Of a stretch of 64,000 bases of DNA, positions 8,901 through 15,291 are shown one piece after another. The number at the start of each line of letters is the position of its first letter. Position 1 is the stretch's first letter. The notes under the pieces were generated by a model. That model searched no databases, was not told the DNA's origin, and saw only the letters and a program-made list of their open reading frames with translations. The translations under genes were made by a program, and so were the position numbers. Origin of the DNA: Neobacillus terrae (GTDB taxonomy: Bacteria; Bacillota; Bacilli; Bacillales; Cytobacillaceae); contig NZ_JAAOEO010000011.1 in the NCBI RefSeq assembly GCF_011393025.1, positions 1-64,000 on the forward strand. Reading direction: 5' to 3'.

Positions 8901-9546
8901 TTTTCAGGAAATAGAAGTAATAATTATAGTAAAATTGAACTGGAAGCTTATCTATAAGATTTAGCCATTTATCATTATCTTTTCCATCAATGGTTCCCAT
9001 AATATTAAAGGATCTACCGACACCTCCTAAAATACTCAAAACCTCTTTATGGGTTATAAAAATGTCTTTATCTCCCTTTAAAAAAAGTGATTTATTCATA
9101 AAGAAAAGTTCAATAACTTGATACACTTCTTTATTTATTAACAACCCTCCATTGTCTTCTATGGTGAAGGGTAAATTCATTCCTTTACATATGATTTTTA
9201 CAGTATTAACTAAATAAGGAGCATGGTATGTGGCAAAGAAAAGAGAATATTTTTTAGCTAAATCCCTTATATCTTTTACACTAAATACACTTCTCGAAAT
9301 CATTAAATCTTTAGCTTCTATATTTTGATCCAACAAAACTTCGAATGGAATATTAAATAAGACACTTATTTTTCTTAAAAACTCTTCGGAGGGCTTACTA
9401 ATTCCTCTCTCAATATGACCAACATAACCCGTTGAATACCCTAATTGCTCAGCTATTTCCTGTAAAGTAAGGTTATATTCAGTTCTAAGTTTTTTTAATT
9501 TAGATCTAATATACATTCGCTTCACTTCACTTTTCAAAAAATTCAC
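5956..9546 (-). CDS. 1196-aa HTH protein with internal duplication and recombinase-like C-terminal half
   Basis: Residues 12-70 form an XRE helix-turn-helix (LTLQEIAEQLGYSTGYVGHI). Two similar blocks follow, about 105-290 and 320-500. Each carries LPVQFYY or MPVQFFY, then FYFLKKDVLEFK or FYFLKSDVLRFK, then EIKWLP or LIEWLP, so the region looks duplicated. A second HTH-like segment (SLVEAAKKLGCKKERLRNFF) lies near 515. The C-terminal half resembles a decayed tyrosine recombinase: HYICAWRRIDMINQL looks like box I, and a later LSSFARSHMCKGDQ then TTSVYLEGY resembles box II plus Tyr, without a clear HxxR. A Cys cluster (CISVAKGIGC then CIGCGQ) sits near 1110-1135. It overlaps the upstream recombinase gene by 4 bases (GTGA). 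An internal ATG about 10 codons in is an alternative start. I do not recognise the family; a target-site or end-binding factor is a guess. Confidence 0.65.
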   Translation of the reverse strand: MNFLKSEVKRMYIRSKLKKLRTEYNLTLQEIAEQLGYSTGYVGHIERGISKPSEEFLRKISVLFNIPFEVLLDQNIEAKDLMISRSVFSVKDIRDLAKKYSLFFATYHAPYLVNTVKIICKGMNLPFTIEDNGGLLINKEVYQVIELFFMNKSLFLKGDKDIFITHKEVLSILGGVGRSFNIMGTIDGKDNDKWLNLIDKLPVQFYYNYYFYFLKKDVLEFKAKIVTRDQIWAILEKERGIKISKSLLNKTLYKDFSDFEIKWLPSNIKRYPKEIINLLKTHFLEGKLNSKKIFDISDFLHLYRKYLSPSSTSSLKHYEPIIITICEALDLPYQSNSKLTFGYDVLHVLKRFLINQAKYFSEEEEFVSFNEALKIICNIKSTTKMYDKKNTKRNLSLRANWLSFLNNMPVQFFYKNGFYFLKSDVLRFKETTVNTEELKKILREQNGLHVKDESLSDILNSKYQNYLIEWLPGDKLYSIKILEKICTEFKPDYSKNDTYISLVEAAKKLGCKKERLRNFFKNEIIISTSRKLYVHKHDIDYWEIFREETVPLIALLKHLSKKKKKDALDQSYNAALLAERMKSESIRIINGTETPFNQRYSYVYKEDIEKIKNMFEEVMIKRDPSLDKVNKFKSLVINMSNNKANVSMREFFNFALKRLELKGTYVNSMIDFYKIISTIDKELFSYSDEEIESLLIFYSKERGKDANRHICLFLNELQKKYDTKYKNIYRFDKRNAYKKTEGGVSPYTEEQYFRFGFLLLNETHAWYKEYLEKALENTRFASLWLYSLLHYICAWRRIDMINQLPHPNLNMQPDEFFTLIRDNQFTEEIAFKITTEVEMRVHYLNLKPLKTKKFNPPNLVFEIPESIRYRLGMLLGLCEAHRKSKNNKYLISSRKFNIKEQIDFFGPEFTNIFKGNGLNNLRLNKTFQIHVAKIAEKKKIGTGYILSSFARSHMCKGDQKTNTTSVYLEGYRKLTDGEIVMRELFERGVCSFVPYLVLKIIEGEENVLNMSLPQQTKSLKTFSELRPYDLEMLLVQFNEILEKSKKQAVILIEEFGVKGDIDSISIEKKKSIYRFLNTIANGEAPAREKNMNCISVAKGIGCIEPNRKTCIGCGQEIYLKTTLFVIGQRLRELAACEVESKTDNEKNKYRKLIDSMFTPVLREILFALQKIFNIGDLEEIREIIFGIGEKNRGEKI

Positions 9547-10889
9547 TTCAAATTATAACGATAAATATCCTCTAGTAAATTAGATGTTGCCTCTCTATAA
9601 AGCTTTATTAATTCTGATTTATTACGAGTATAAAGAAGTGATGTTTCTAAATTATCATCTCCTCTCCATCCTGCAATAGAATGGGTTGGTTCGTTATTTA
9701 ATACTAATTGGACAGTGAACCAATGACGTAGAGAATGAGGAGCTAAATCTTTAGTCATTAATATTTCGGCATAAACTTGTTCTTCATAATCTTCTGATTC
9801 AGATAAAGCTGTAATTAAGTAATCATTTACAAGTTTTTTAAATTTTTTTCTATAGTTCTGAGTAGTTTCAGCCATTCCTTTTTTATTAACTATCAAAGGA
9901 TAATAGCCAGGTTCGGTCCCATGATTATCTAGCCACTCCTTATGTTTATAGAAAATGGGTTCTAGTATTGGTAAAAATTTGTAATATACATATTGTTCTC
10001 TATATTTTTTAATACTACCGACATCCACACCATCACTTCGCATAGGATACTTGTTTAACAAATTTATTTTAAAGTTTGCTAATTTCCCTCCGATTTTCAT
10101 ATAAGAAATACCACCTCCATCTATCGGACAGATCTCTTGTCTAATATTACAAACTTCTCCAATCCTTAAACCAGCAAACGCTTGTAAACAAATCGCCAAT
10201 GTAATTTCAGGATAGTAAATTTTACTTAAGTTTATTAATTTAGTTAGAGCTTTTGTTGGAATATCTCTTAGGATTTCTTCACTTTCACAGTTAGAAACAT
10301 AGACTTGAAAAGGAGTATTTATATAAAAACCCTCTTTACCACTTTGACGGTGTGAAAATTCTACTTTTTCTATCATTTGAAGATCCTTTATTTGTTTAGC
10401 TTTTTCTCCATAAACATGTTGAATCCAAATATAAAACTGAGCTATTTCCCTCATGAGCCTTTCAACAGTTTCTGTTGGTTTCCTTTTTTTGTCTTTTGAT
10501 ATATTCCCGTCAGCATATGCTTGTAAAAATCTATTTCCATGTTCAATGGTAATATCGATTAAATTTGCAATTTGAAATTCCTCAAAATTCTCTATTAAAA
10601 CAAAATTCAAGAAAGTACAAATAAAATATCCTTTTACTCTTAAAGTTTCTGGCCTTCTAGTATCAATTGATTTTTTCTTTCCTACAAAACGAAGATATTT
10701 ACTATAAGGTGTAAACTCAAGAATGAGACCAGTTTCTATATGTTTTAAAACAATAAACCAATGTTGCCGCCAAGTTCCATCTTCATAAGTAATCTTATGA
10801 GAATACATACTGAAAGTAAGTTTTTTTATTATTGTTTTATAGTTCTTTATATTTATTTGTTTAGATGGGAACTGTAAAACTTTTGACAA
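9543..10889 (-). CDS. Tyrosine-type site-specific recombinase (TnpA-like), first gene of the operon
   Basis: 448 aa with a canonical phage-integrase catalytic domain. The box-I Arg is in AFAGLRIGEVCNI (about residue 245), the box-II HSLRH is near 390, and AGWRGDDN precedes the nucleophile Tyr in SLLYTRNK near 428. The N-terminal 200 residues include a SAM-like core-binding region. The start is TTG at 10889 behind GAGGTGG. The gene ends in a GTGA overlap with the 1196-aa gene. In Tn554-type elements TnpA and TnpB are tyrosine recombinases that cut and join without target duplication, and this gene fits the TnpA role. A strong terminator-like hairpin sits in its leader, 33 bases before the start, so its transcription is either insulated from or attenuated against read-through from the split yqjQ gene. 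Confidence 0.88.
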   Translation of the reverse strand: MSKVLQFPSKQINIKNYKTIIKKLTFSMYSHKITYEDGTWRQHWFIVLKHIETGLILEFTPYSKYLRFVGKKKSIDTRRPETLRVKGYFICTFLNFVLIENFEEFQIANLIDITIEHGNRFLQAYADGNISKDKKRKPTETVERLMREIAQFYIWIQHVYGEKAKQIKDLQMIEKVEFSHRQSGKEGFYINTPFQVYVSNCESEEILRDIPTKALTKLINLSKIYYPEITLAICLQAFAGLRIGEVCNIRQEICPIDGGGISYMKIGGKLANFKINLLNKYPMRSDGVDVGSIKKYREQYVYYKFLPILEPIFYKHKEWLDNHGTEPGYYPLIVNKKGMAETTQNYRKKFKKLVNDYLITALSESEDYEEQVYAEILMTKDLAPHSLRHWFTVQLVLNNEPTHSIAGWRGDDNLETSLLYTRNKSELIKLYREATSNLLEDIYRYNLK

Positions 10890-10921
10890 CTAAACCACCT
10901 CACTAAGTTTTTTAAAACAAT

Positions 10922-10971
10922 AAAAAAAGACAACAACACTCTTACATTTCACTGTAAAAAGCATTGTTGTC
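10922..10971 (-). terminator. Terminator-like hairpin in the leader of the recombinase operon
   Basis: On the minus strand GACAACAA (complement of 10964-10971) pairs with TTGTTGTC (complement of 10929-10936). A nested inner hairpin lies between, and seven T follow (10922-10928). It lies between the element's right end and the first recombinase start. It could block read-through from the host yqjP-yqjQ promoter, or act as an attenuator if the operon promoter lies upstream of it. Confidence 0.7.
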
Positions 10972-10993
10972 TCTTAAAATAATTTAAGTTTTC

Positions 10994-11043
10994 ACACACA
11001 AAATCCTCTATAAAAATATAATACTATTCCTTATTTTGTGTGT
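10994..11043. repeat. Subterminal inverted repeat near the element's right end
   Basis: ACACACAAAAT (10994-11004) and ATTTTGTGTGT (11033-11043) form an exact 11-bp inverted repeat 28 bases apart. A third TGTGTGTA occurs at 11121-11128, about 15 bases inside the presumed junction. Such clustered repeats are plausible recombinase arm or core sites; this is inference from position. Confidence 0.45.
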
Positions 11044-11083
11044 ATATATATTTATAAACAATAATCTATTTTTTTCAATATTC

Positions 11084-11422
11084 CTAAGCTATCTGTAGTA
11101 TTTTCTTATTAAATAAATTATGTGTGTACCAGTAAAGTTCCCCAGCATTGTTTACTAAGATATCAATTGTATCCATCTCTTTTTTCACAGCTAAAAAAAC
11201 ATTCTCAATCATATCAGTCTGGGCAACATCGAGCTGATGGACGTAAACCCTGATACCATGCCGAGCCTCTAGCTCCTTTTTTAGCAGCTGCAATTTATCA
11301 AGGCTTCTGGCCATAAGAGCGAGATTTGCCCCCCGCTCTGCGCAAAGCCTGGCAATTTCGGCACCTATCCCACCGGAGGCACCAGTAATCACGATATTTT
11401 TTCCCTTTAAACGTTCTGCCAC
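11084..11422 (-). pseudogene. yqjQ: yqjQ-like short-chain dehydrogenase, 5' fragment cut by the element
   Basis: Only the N-terminal Rossmann part survives. TGASGGIG (cofactor loop) comes near the start, and LDVAQTD and DILVNNAG follow. After NNAG the frame runs into unrelated sequence (ELYWYTHNLFNKK) and stops at 11084, so the active-site Ser-Tyr-Lys region is lost. About 94 residues are native, against roughly 260 in intact SDR proteins. The frame opens at GTG 11431, but GTG at 11422 has GAGGTG six bases upstream and is preferred. It follows the MBL-fold gene almost without gap, matching the B. subtilis yqjP-yqjQ order. The sharp loss of homology marks the element junction near 11,140. Confidence 0.85.
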
Positions 11423-11432
11423 AGCTTTCACC

Positions 11433-12392
11433 TCATCTAGCTTTAAAGAGAACAGGTCTGCTGTCTCCTATAACAATTTCTCCTATAGACTCCAAATAGT
11501 CAAGCTGAGCAACAGTTTCAGAGAGGGTCAGCCCAAGTTCACGGCGGTAAACTGACGGAAATAAGCGGCGGCAAATTTCGAACACAGTCATTTCTTCTTC
11601 CTCAAGCCAGCTCTTCACCTTCATTGCTCGGTCATGCTGGCGTTCCAGCCTTTTTTCAACGAGGTTAGGCAGATCTGTTACTTCCTCACCATGCCCTGTA
11701 AAGACGAGCTTTATCGGAAACTCCAGAAGTTTTTTTAAAGAGGCATTCAGCTGAAGCTGAGGTTTCGGCCTTTCTGTTTCACCTGGGACAGGCGGCTCCA
11801 TAAGGGGATTTGGTGATATATGGGCCAGGACAAGATCGCCGCCAATCAACGTTCCATCACTTTCCCTTAACAGTACAATATGGCTTTGCGCATGGCCGGG
11901 CGTTTCAAGAACGGTCCATTCAGAAAGTCCTGGAATTGCTTCTCCTTCCGCCAATAAACCTGTTAGGGATCTGTTACACGTGTACTTTAATGTATGCCTT
12001 ATATGAGTGATGAACGGACTGAACTCCTCAGGCAGGCCAAAATCTTGAAAAAGCTTGCGATGAAAAGCCTCGTGCTCGGCATAAAAAGCGTCGGTCCTCA
12101 TTATCCAACGTTCATTGAGCCAATGCCCATATACAGGCAGACTATCCGGGAAATAATCAAGCAAGCCAGCATGATCCGGATGATGATGTGTAAGAACAAT
12201 TTGTTCAATATCATTCGTGCTAAGTCCCAATTCATTCAACTGCTGCTTTAGCGCCTCCCATGCCTCATCTGTCTTTGGACCCGCGTCAATTAAGGTCAGA
12301 CGCTCTCCCTTTACGACGTAAACATTTACATCACCAACTGCAAAGGGGGTTGGGATGTTTAATTTTGCGATTCCATTTTTCCATTCTTTCAT
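11433..12392 (-). CDS. yqjP: MBL-fold metallo-hydrolase (YqjP-like)
   Basis: 319 aa from the chosen start. The zinc-binding motif LTHHHPDHAG (about residue 70) identifies the metallo-beta-lactamase fold. Further ligands are seen in TPGHAQSH, GGDLVL and FTGHGE. The C-terminal portion (about 250-319) looks like a winged-helix-type extension often found in this subfamily. ATG at 12401 sits one base after the Shine-Dalgarno AAGGAG, so ATG at 12392, ten bases away, is the likelier start. In B. subtilis yqjP lies between proI and yqjQ, and the same arrangement is kept here, divergent from proI. The substrate is not known; the family includes glyoxalase-II-like and other thioester or lactone hydrolases. 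Confidence 0.88.
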   Translation of the reverse strand: MKEWKNGIAKLNIPTPFAVGDVNVYVVKGERLTLIDAGPKTDEAWEALKQQLNELGLSTNDIEQIVLTHHHPDHAGLLDYFPDSLPVYGHWLNERWIMRTDAFYAEHEAFHRKLFQDFGLPEEFSPFITHIRHTLKYTCNRSLTGLLAEGEAIPGLSEWTVLETPGHAQSHIVLLRESDGTLIGGDLVLAHISPNPLMEPPVPGETERPKPQLQLNASLKKLLEFPIKLVFTGHGEEVTDLPNLVEKRLERQHDRAMKVKSWLEEEEMTVFEICRRLFPSVYRRELGLTLSETVAQLDYLESIGEIVIGDSRPVLFKAR

Positions 12393-12529
12393 TTTTCCCA
12401 TGCTCCTTAATACTATTCTCCAATAAAATTAAATCGATTATAAGATTAAGTGTACCTATTTTCACAGCAATTGTCATTATTTTCACATAATTTCTTAAAT
12501 ATTTAAAATATTTATTTTCTCAAAGGCCC

Positions 12530-12559
12530 TTGACAGACAGGCTAGATTTCTTGCATAAT
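12530..12559 (+). promoter_or_regulatory. SigA-type promoter of the proI T-box leader
   Basis: TTGACA at 12530-12535 and CATAAT at 12554-12559 are separated by 18 bases. The predicted start near 12,566 gives a leader of about 340 bases before proI that contains the T-box. Confidence 0.65.
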
Positions 12560-12599
12560 CACAATTAAAACTTTGGATATTTAAGATCTTAAATAAAAA

Positions 12600-12850
12600 C
12601 AGTAAAACGGCAATGACTAAGGCCAGTAAATGGAAAACGGCGAAAGAGAGTGAAGCTCAGCGGCTGAAAGGCTTCACCGTCCAATTAACCATTGAACCTA
12701 CCTTAAGAGCAGTTAGGAAAACCTAAACGCGGATCCGGCGTTAACGGAACAGAGTGAGCCATTTTGGGTTAATCCCGGATTGGTGAATGAAGGTGGTACC
12801 ACGGAAGTTAGGCCTTTCGTCCTTTGCGGATGATGGGCCTTTTTATTTTT
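12600..12850 (+). ncRNA. T-box leader upstream of proI (proline-type)
   Basis: The conserved T-box AAGGTGGTACCACGG (12790-12804) is followed by a terminator stem that opens with AGGCC at 12810 and closes with GGGCCT at 12835-12840, then a T-run. Upstream, stem-I-like paired segments span about 12,600-12,725. A candidate specifier CCT (proline) occurs at 12697-12699 in the context GAA-CCT-ACC. Uncharged tRNA-Pro would stabilise the antiterminator and permit transcription of proI, consistent with proline-responsive control. The specifier position is inferred by analogy, not by folding. Confidence 0.85.
12810..12850 (+). terminator. Conditional terminator of the proI T-box
   Basis: An imperfect stem (AGGCCTTTCGTCC with GGATGATGGGCCT) and a following T-rich run form the attenuator. 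An open frame reading through this hairpin into proI is not a genuine N-terminal extension. Confidence 0.8.
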
Positions 12851-12903
12851 CAAAAAAAGCATTAGCCCCGATGAGTGGCAGCAAAAAAAAGGAGGAAGAT
12901 TCG

Positions 12904-13749
12904 ATGCGAAAATTAGTGATGGTCGGTGCTGGCTCAATGGCAGAAGCTCTAATTTCAGGAATTACTGCCAGTGGTCTGGTGGAAAAGCAAAACATTTGGG
13001 TAACCAACAGAAGTGACGAAGCAAGGCTCGAACACCTCCGCAAGGAATATAGCGTCACGGTTACCTACAATTTAGAAGAACTTTTTAAGGATGCAGATGC
13101 GGTTATCCTTGCAATGAAACCAAAAGATGCAGAAGCTGGCATTCAAGGCATCAGCAGCTATCTATCAGGGCAAACATTGCTGATTTCGGTCCTGGCTGGC
13201 CTCTCGATTCAAACGATTGAAACTTTGGCGGGTAAAAAACTTTCTATTGCAAGAGCCATGCCGAACACATCTGCTGCTATCGGAAAATCAGCAACAGGCC
13301 TGGCATGTAATGAACGTGTTAGTTTAAAACAAGCAGAGATGGCCAAAAAGTTATTTGAAACAGTTGGACTTGCAGCTTTTGTTGAGGAAACACAGCTTGA
13401 TGCAGTAACAGGCCTATCCGGAAGCGGGCCTGCGTATATATACTATCTGGTAGAGGCAATGGAAGAAAGTGCAAGGGAGATTGGTCTTGAAGGACAGCTA
13501 GCAAAGGAACTGATTGTCCAGACACTGCTAGGGGCTGCTGAAATGCTGACAAAGTCGGAGAAACCTTCACGGCAGCTGCGCCATGAAGTTACTAGTCCAG
13601 GAGGAACAACCGAAGCCGGAATAAAAGTTCTGGAAAAACATAACGTCCATAAAGCGTTAGTTAATTGCATCAAGGAAGCAACTGCGCAGTCTAGAAAAAT
13701 GGGGAAAATGCTAAGTTCAGCCATCGAGCCAAAGCGGCAGACATCATGA
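12904..13749 (+). CDS. proI: Pyrroline-5-carboxylate reductase
   Basis: 281 aa. The enzyme reduces delta-1-pyrroline-5-carboxylate to L-proline with NAD(P)H, the last step of proline synthesis in the cytoplasm. The N-terminal Rossmann motif VGAGSMAEALISG, the central AMPNTSAAIG and SGSGPAYIYYLVEAM, and the C-terminal signature TSPGGTTEAGIKVLE are all present, and the length is normal. ATG at 12904 has GGAGGAA seven bases upstream. The frame is open to 12787, but that part is the T-box terminator. Control by a proline T-box and the neighbours yqjP/yqjQ match B. subtilis proI (yqjO). Confidence 0.95.
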   Translation: MRKLVMVGAGSMAEALISGITASGLVEKQNIWVTNRSDEARLEHLRKEYSVTVTYNLEELFKDADAVILAMKPKDAEAGIQGISSYLSGQTLLISVLAGLSIQTIETLAGKKLSIARAMPNTSAAIGKSATGLACNERVSLKQAEMAKKLFETVGLAAFVEETQLDAVTGLSGSGPAYIYYLVEAMEESAREIGLEGQLAKELIVQTLLGAAEMLTKSEKPSRQLRHEVTSPGGTTEAGIKVLEKHNVHKALVNCIKEATAQSRKMGKMLSSAIEPKRQTS

Positions 13750-13750
13750 T

Positions 13751-13793
13751 TGATAACGGATTTCCTGACATGAGGCTTAGGAAATCCTTATCC
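13751..13793 (+). terminator. Stem-loop after proI
   Basis: A long imperfect inverted repeat (GATAACGGATTTCCT with AGGAAATCCTTATC) begins right after the proI stop. It has no clear T-run, so it may be a weak terminator or an mRNA 3'-end stabiliser. Confidence 0.4.
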
Positions 13794-13998
13794 TTCAAAA
13801 GTTATAGTTTGGTCTTTAGATTTTAAATACCCCGCTATATATATCCTTAAAAATTAATAAGCAATTTAACTATTTTTTATAAAAATTAGCTTTTTTCTTA
13901 TCGTTTTACTATAAAATAAGTATCTTTTTCGTTGGATCTATCCATATTTAGCTTTGTACGATTTCGTTAAATTGAAAAATACCCCCCTATAAAAATAT

Positions 13999-14054
13999 TA
14001 AATGCACGATTCTAACCGTTAAATGCACGATTCTAACCGATAAATGCACGATTC
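13999..14054. repeat. Short tandem repeat, 21-bp unit
   Basis: Two complete 21-bp units (13999-14019 and 14020-14040) differ only in the last base. A partial third copy runs to 14054. The core is TAAATGCACGATTCTAACC. Degenerate versions with ATGCCCAATT, TTGCCCGAATT and TATGCCC continue to about 14,130. A 9-bp inverted repeat (14092-14100 with 14152-14160) brackets the decayed part. There are no unique spacers, so it is not a CRISPR. It fills the 450-base gap between proI and the small membrane gene, and no gene is seen there. Confidence 0.8.
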
Positions 14055-14202
14055 ATAAAAACAAATGCCCAATTTATAGCTGATATACATCTAATTGGTA
14101 ACTATTGCCCGAATTCCATCACTTATGCCCACTACTCCTTTGAAATTCATCTACCAATTATATCCAACTTGATATATCATCAGTATTTAAGGGGGAATAA
14201 TT

Positions 14203-14388
14203 ATGGATGGAATAGGAATGATATCATTTTTACCAATTTTATTGATGTTAGTTTATCTTGCTGTACTTGGGTTTATTATTTGGTTTGCTGTTACTTTAAT
14301 CAAATCGCAAAAGGAACGCAATCAAATCCTTAAAGAGATTTCAACCAAGCTAGATAGAATACAATTCAATAGTAAAGACGGGGAGTAG
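14203..14388 (+). CDS. Small single-span membrane protein, 61 aa
   Basis: One long hydrophobic segment covers about residues 5-33. A charged cytoplasmic-type tail follows with KEISTKLDRIQ. The arrangement resembles short DUF4083-type Bacillus proteins, which also end in a KLDRI-like helix, but I am not certain of family membership. A good ribosome binding site (AAGGGGG) precedes the ATG, and a clear terminator overlaps its end. The function is unknown. Confidence 0.65.
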   Translation: MDGIGMISFLPILLMLVYLAVLGFIIWFAVTLIKSQKERNQILKEISTKLDRIQFNSKDGE

Positions 14389-14406
14389 TGACTTTCCCGT
14401 CTTTTT
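14374..14406 (+). terminator. Terminator of the small membrane protein gene
   Basis: AAAGACGGG (14374-14382) pairs with CCCGTCTTT (14396-14404), followed by T residues. It also overlaps the end of the converging phzF pseudogene and may serve both strands. Confidence 0.8.
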
Positions 14407-15274
14407 AAATTAATATTTTCTTAGACTGATATTCTGAAGCGTATCCTCCGATATTGATATTTACCACTTTGCCCGATTCTACTGATAAACTAGCATAAAG
14501 CTCCGACGGTTTTTCCATCGAATATCCTTGTTCAAAGGTATAGGAAGACTCCTTGTTTTTCCATTCATCCCTGTATTTCGCCAGGTAGCAAGCAAGCGCG
14601 GCATTGGATGTACCGGTTGCACTTTCCTCTGGAATATCGAGCAAAGGAGCAAAGTTTCGGCAATGGGCTGAAGCACCGTGAAGGGTTTCAAGTGTAAAGA
14701 CATGATAGCCTGTAGAATCGTATTTTCTGCTTATATCGGTGATTTTCTCCATATTGGGTTCCAGCCCAAGAAGAATATCGAGGGTTTTGACTGGAATCAA
14801 AATCGCACGCAGCCCGGTTGTGACCACTTGTATCGACATCCCCGAAACCAGCTGATCTTCTTTAATCCCTAAAGAAGCCACTATTTCCTCAGACGAAATT
14901 TCCTCAAGAAATCCCGGCGGATTTTGCTGGAGAAATACCGATTCATTTTCCTTAATTTCCACACTTAATAGTCCCGCCTTCGTTTCGATGGAGTACAATC
15001 CAGGCTTCACCATTTCTTTTTGATTCAGCAGCGAAAATGAAGCCACAGTAGCATGCCCGCATACATCCACTTCTTCTTTAGGGGTAAAATACCGAATCTG
15101 ATAATCCGCCTGTGAGGATGGTAAAATAAAAGCTGTCTCAGAAAACCCTAATTGTGCAGCAGCAATTTGCATCTCTTTTTAAGTTAGAGATTCTGTATCG
15201 AGTACGACACCCGCAGGGTTTCCCCCTTCTCCATTTTTGGTAAAAGCAGATAGAACAAACACTTCTAATTCCAT
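14405..15274 (-). pseudogene. PhzF-family isomerase with one in-frame stop
   Basis: From ATG at 15274 (GGAGAGG upstream) the frame reads MELEVFVLSAF, then GGNPAGVVLD, which is the standard PhzF start. It meets a TAA at 15179-15181, codon 32, and continues without shift as KEMQIAAAQLGFSETAF to 14405. The rest is intact: FTPKEEVDVCGHATVAS (CGHAT motif), GTSNAALACYL and a normal length of about 289 codons. Restart at the ATG at 15172 would give 255 aa lacking the first strand and the GNPAG catalytic segment. PhzF proteins are diaminopimelate-epimerase-fold isomerases. The single lesion suggests recent inactivation, a sequencing error, or stop read-through. Confidence 0.85.
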
Positions 15275-15291
15275 TTGATTCCTCTCCTTTT

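Larger units (their letters stand above)
1..11140. mobile_element. Right-hand part of a tyrosine-recombinase mobile element inserted in yqjQ
   Basis: The block from the left edge to about 11,140 is visibly more AT-rich than the rest. It carries transposases, an XRE/DGQHR pair and a four-gene recombinase operon, and it ends inside a host SDR gene. Host-type sequence resumes at 11,141 with the NNAG codons of the yqjQ fragment. The missing 3' part of yqjQ is not found anywhere in 1-11,140, so the left end lies outside the window. The two insertion sequences at 1-1468 may be inside the element or beyond a left end that was not detected. The layout suggests a Tn554-like transposon or genomic island. 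Confidence 0.6.

Noticed and set aside
12787..12903. Longer N-terminus for proI running through the leader
   Set aside because: This stretch is the T-box and its terminator hairpin. The proper ribosome binding site and ATG are at about 12,890-12,906.
13999..14054. Possible CRISPR array
   Set aside because: The units abut directly without unique spacers, there are fewer than three full copies and no cas gene is nearby.
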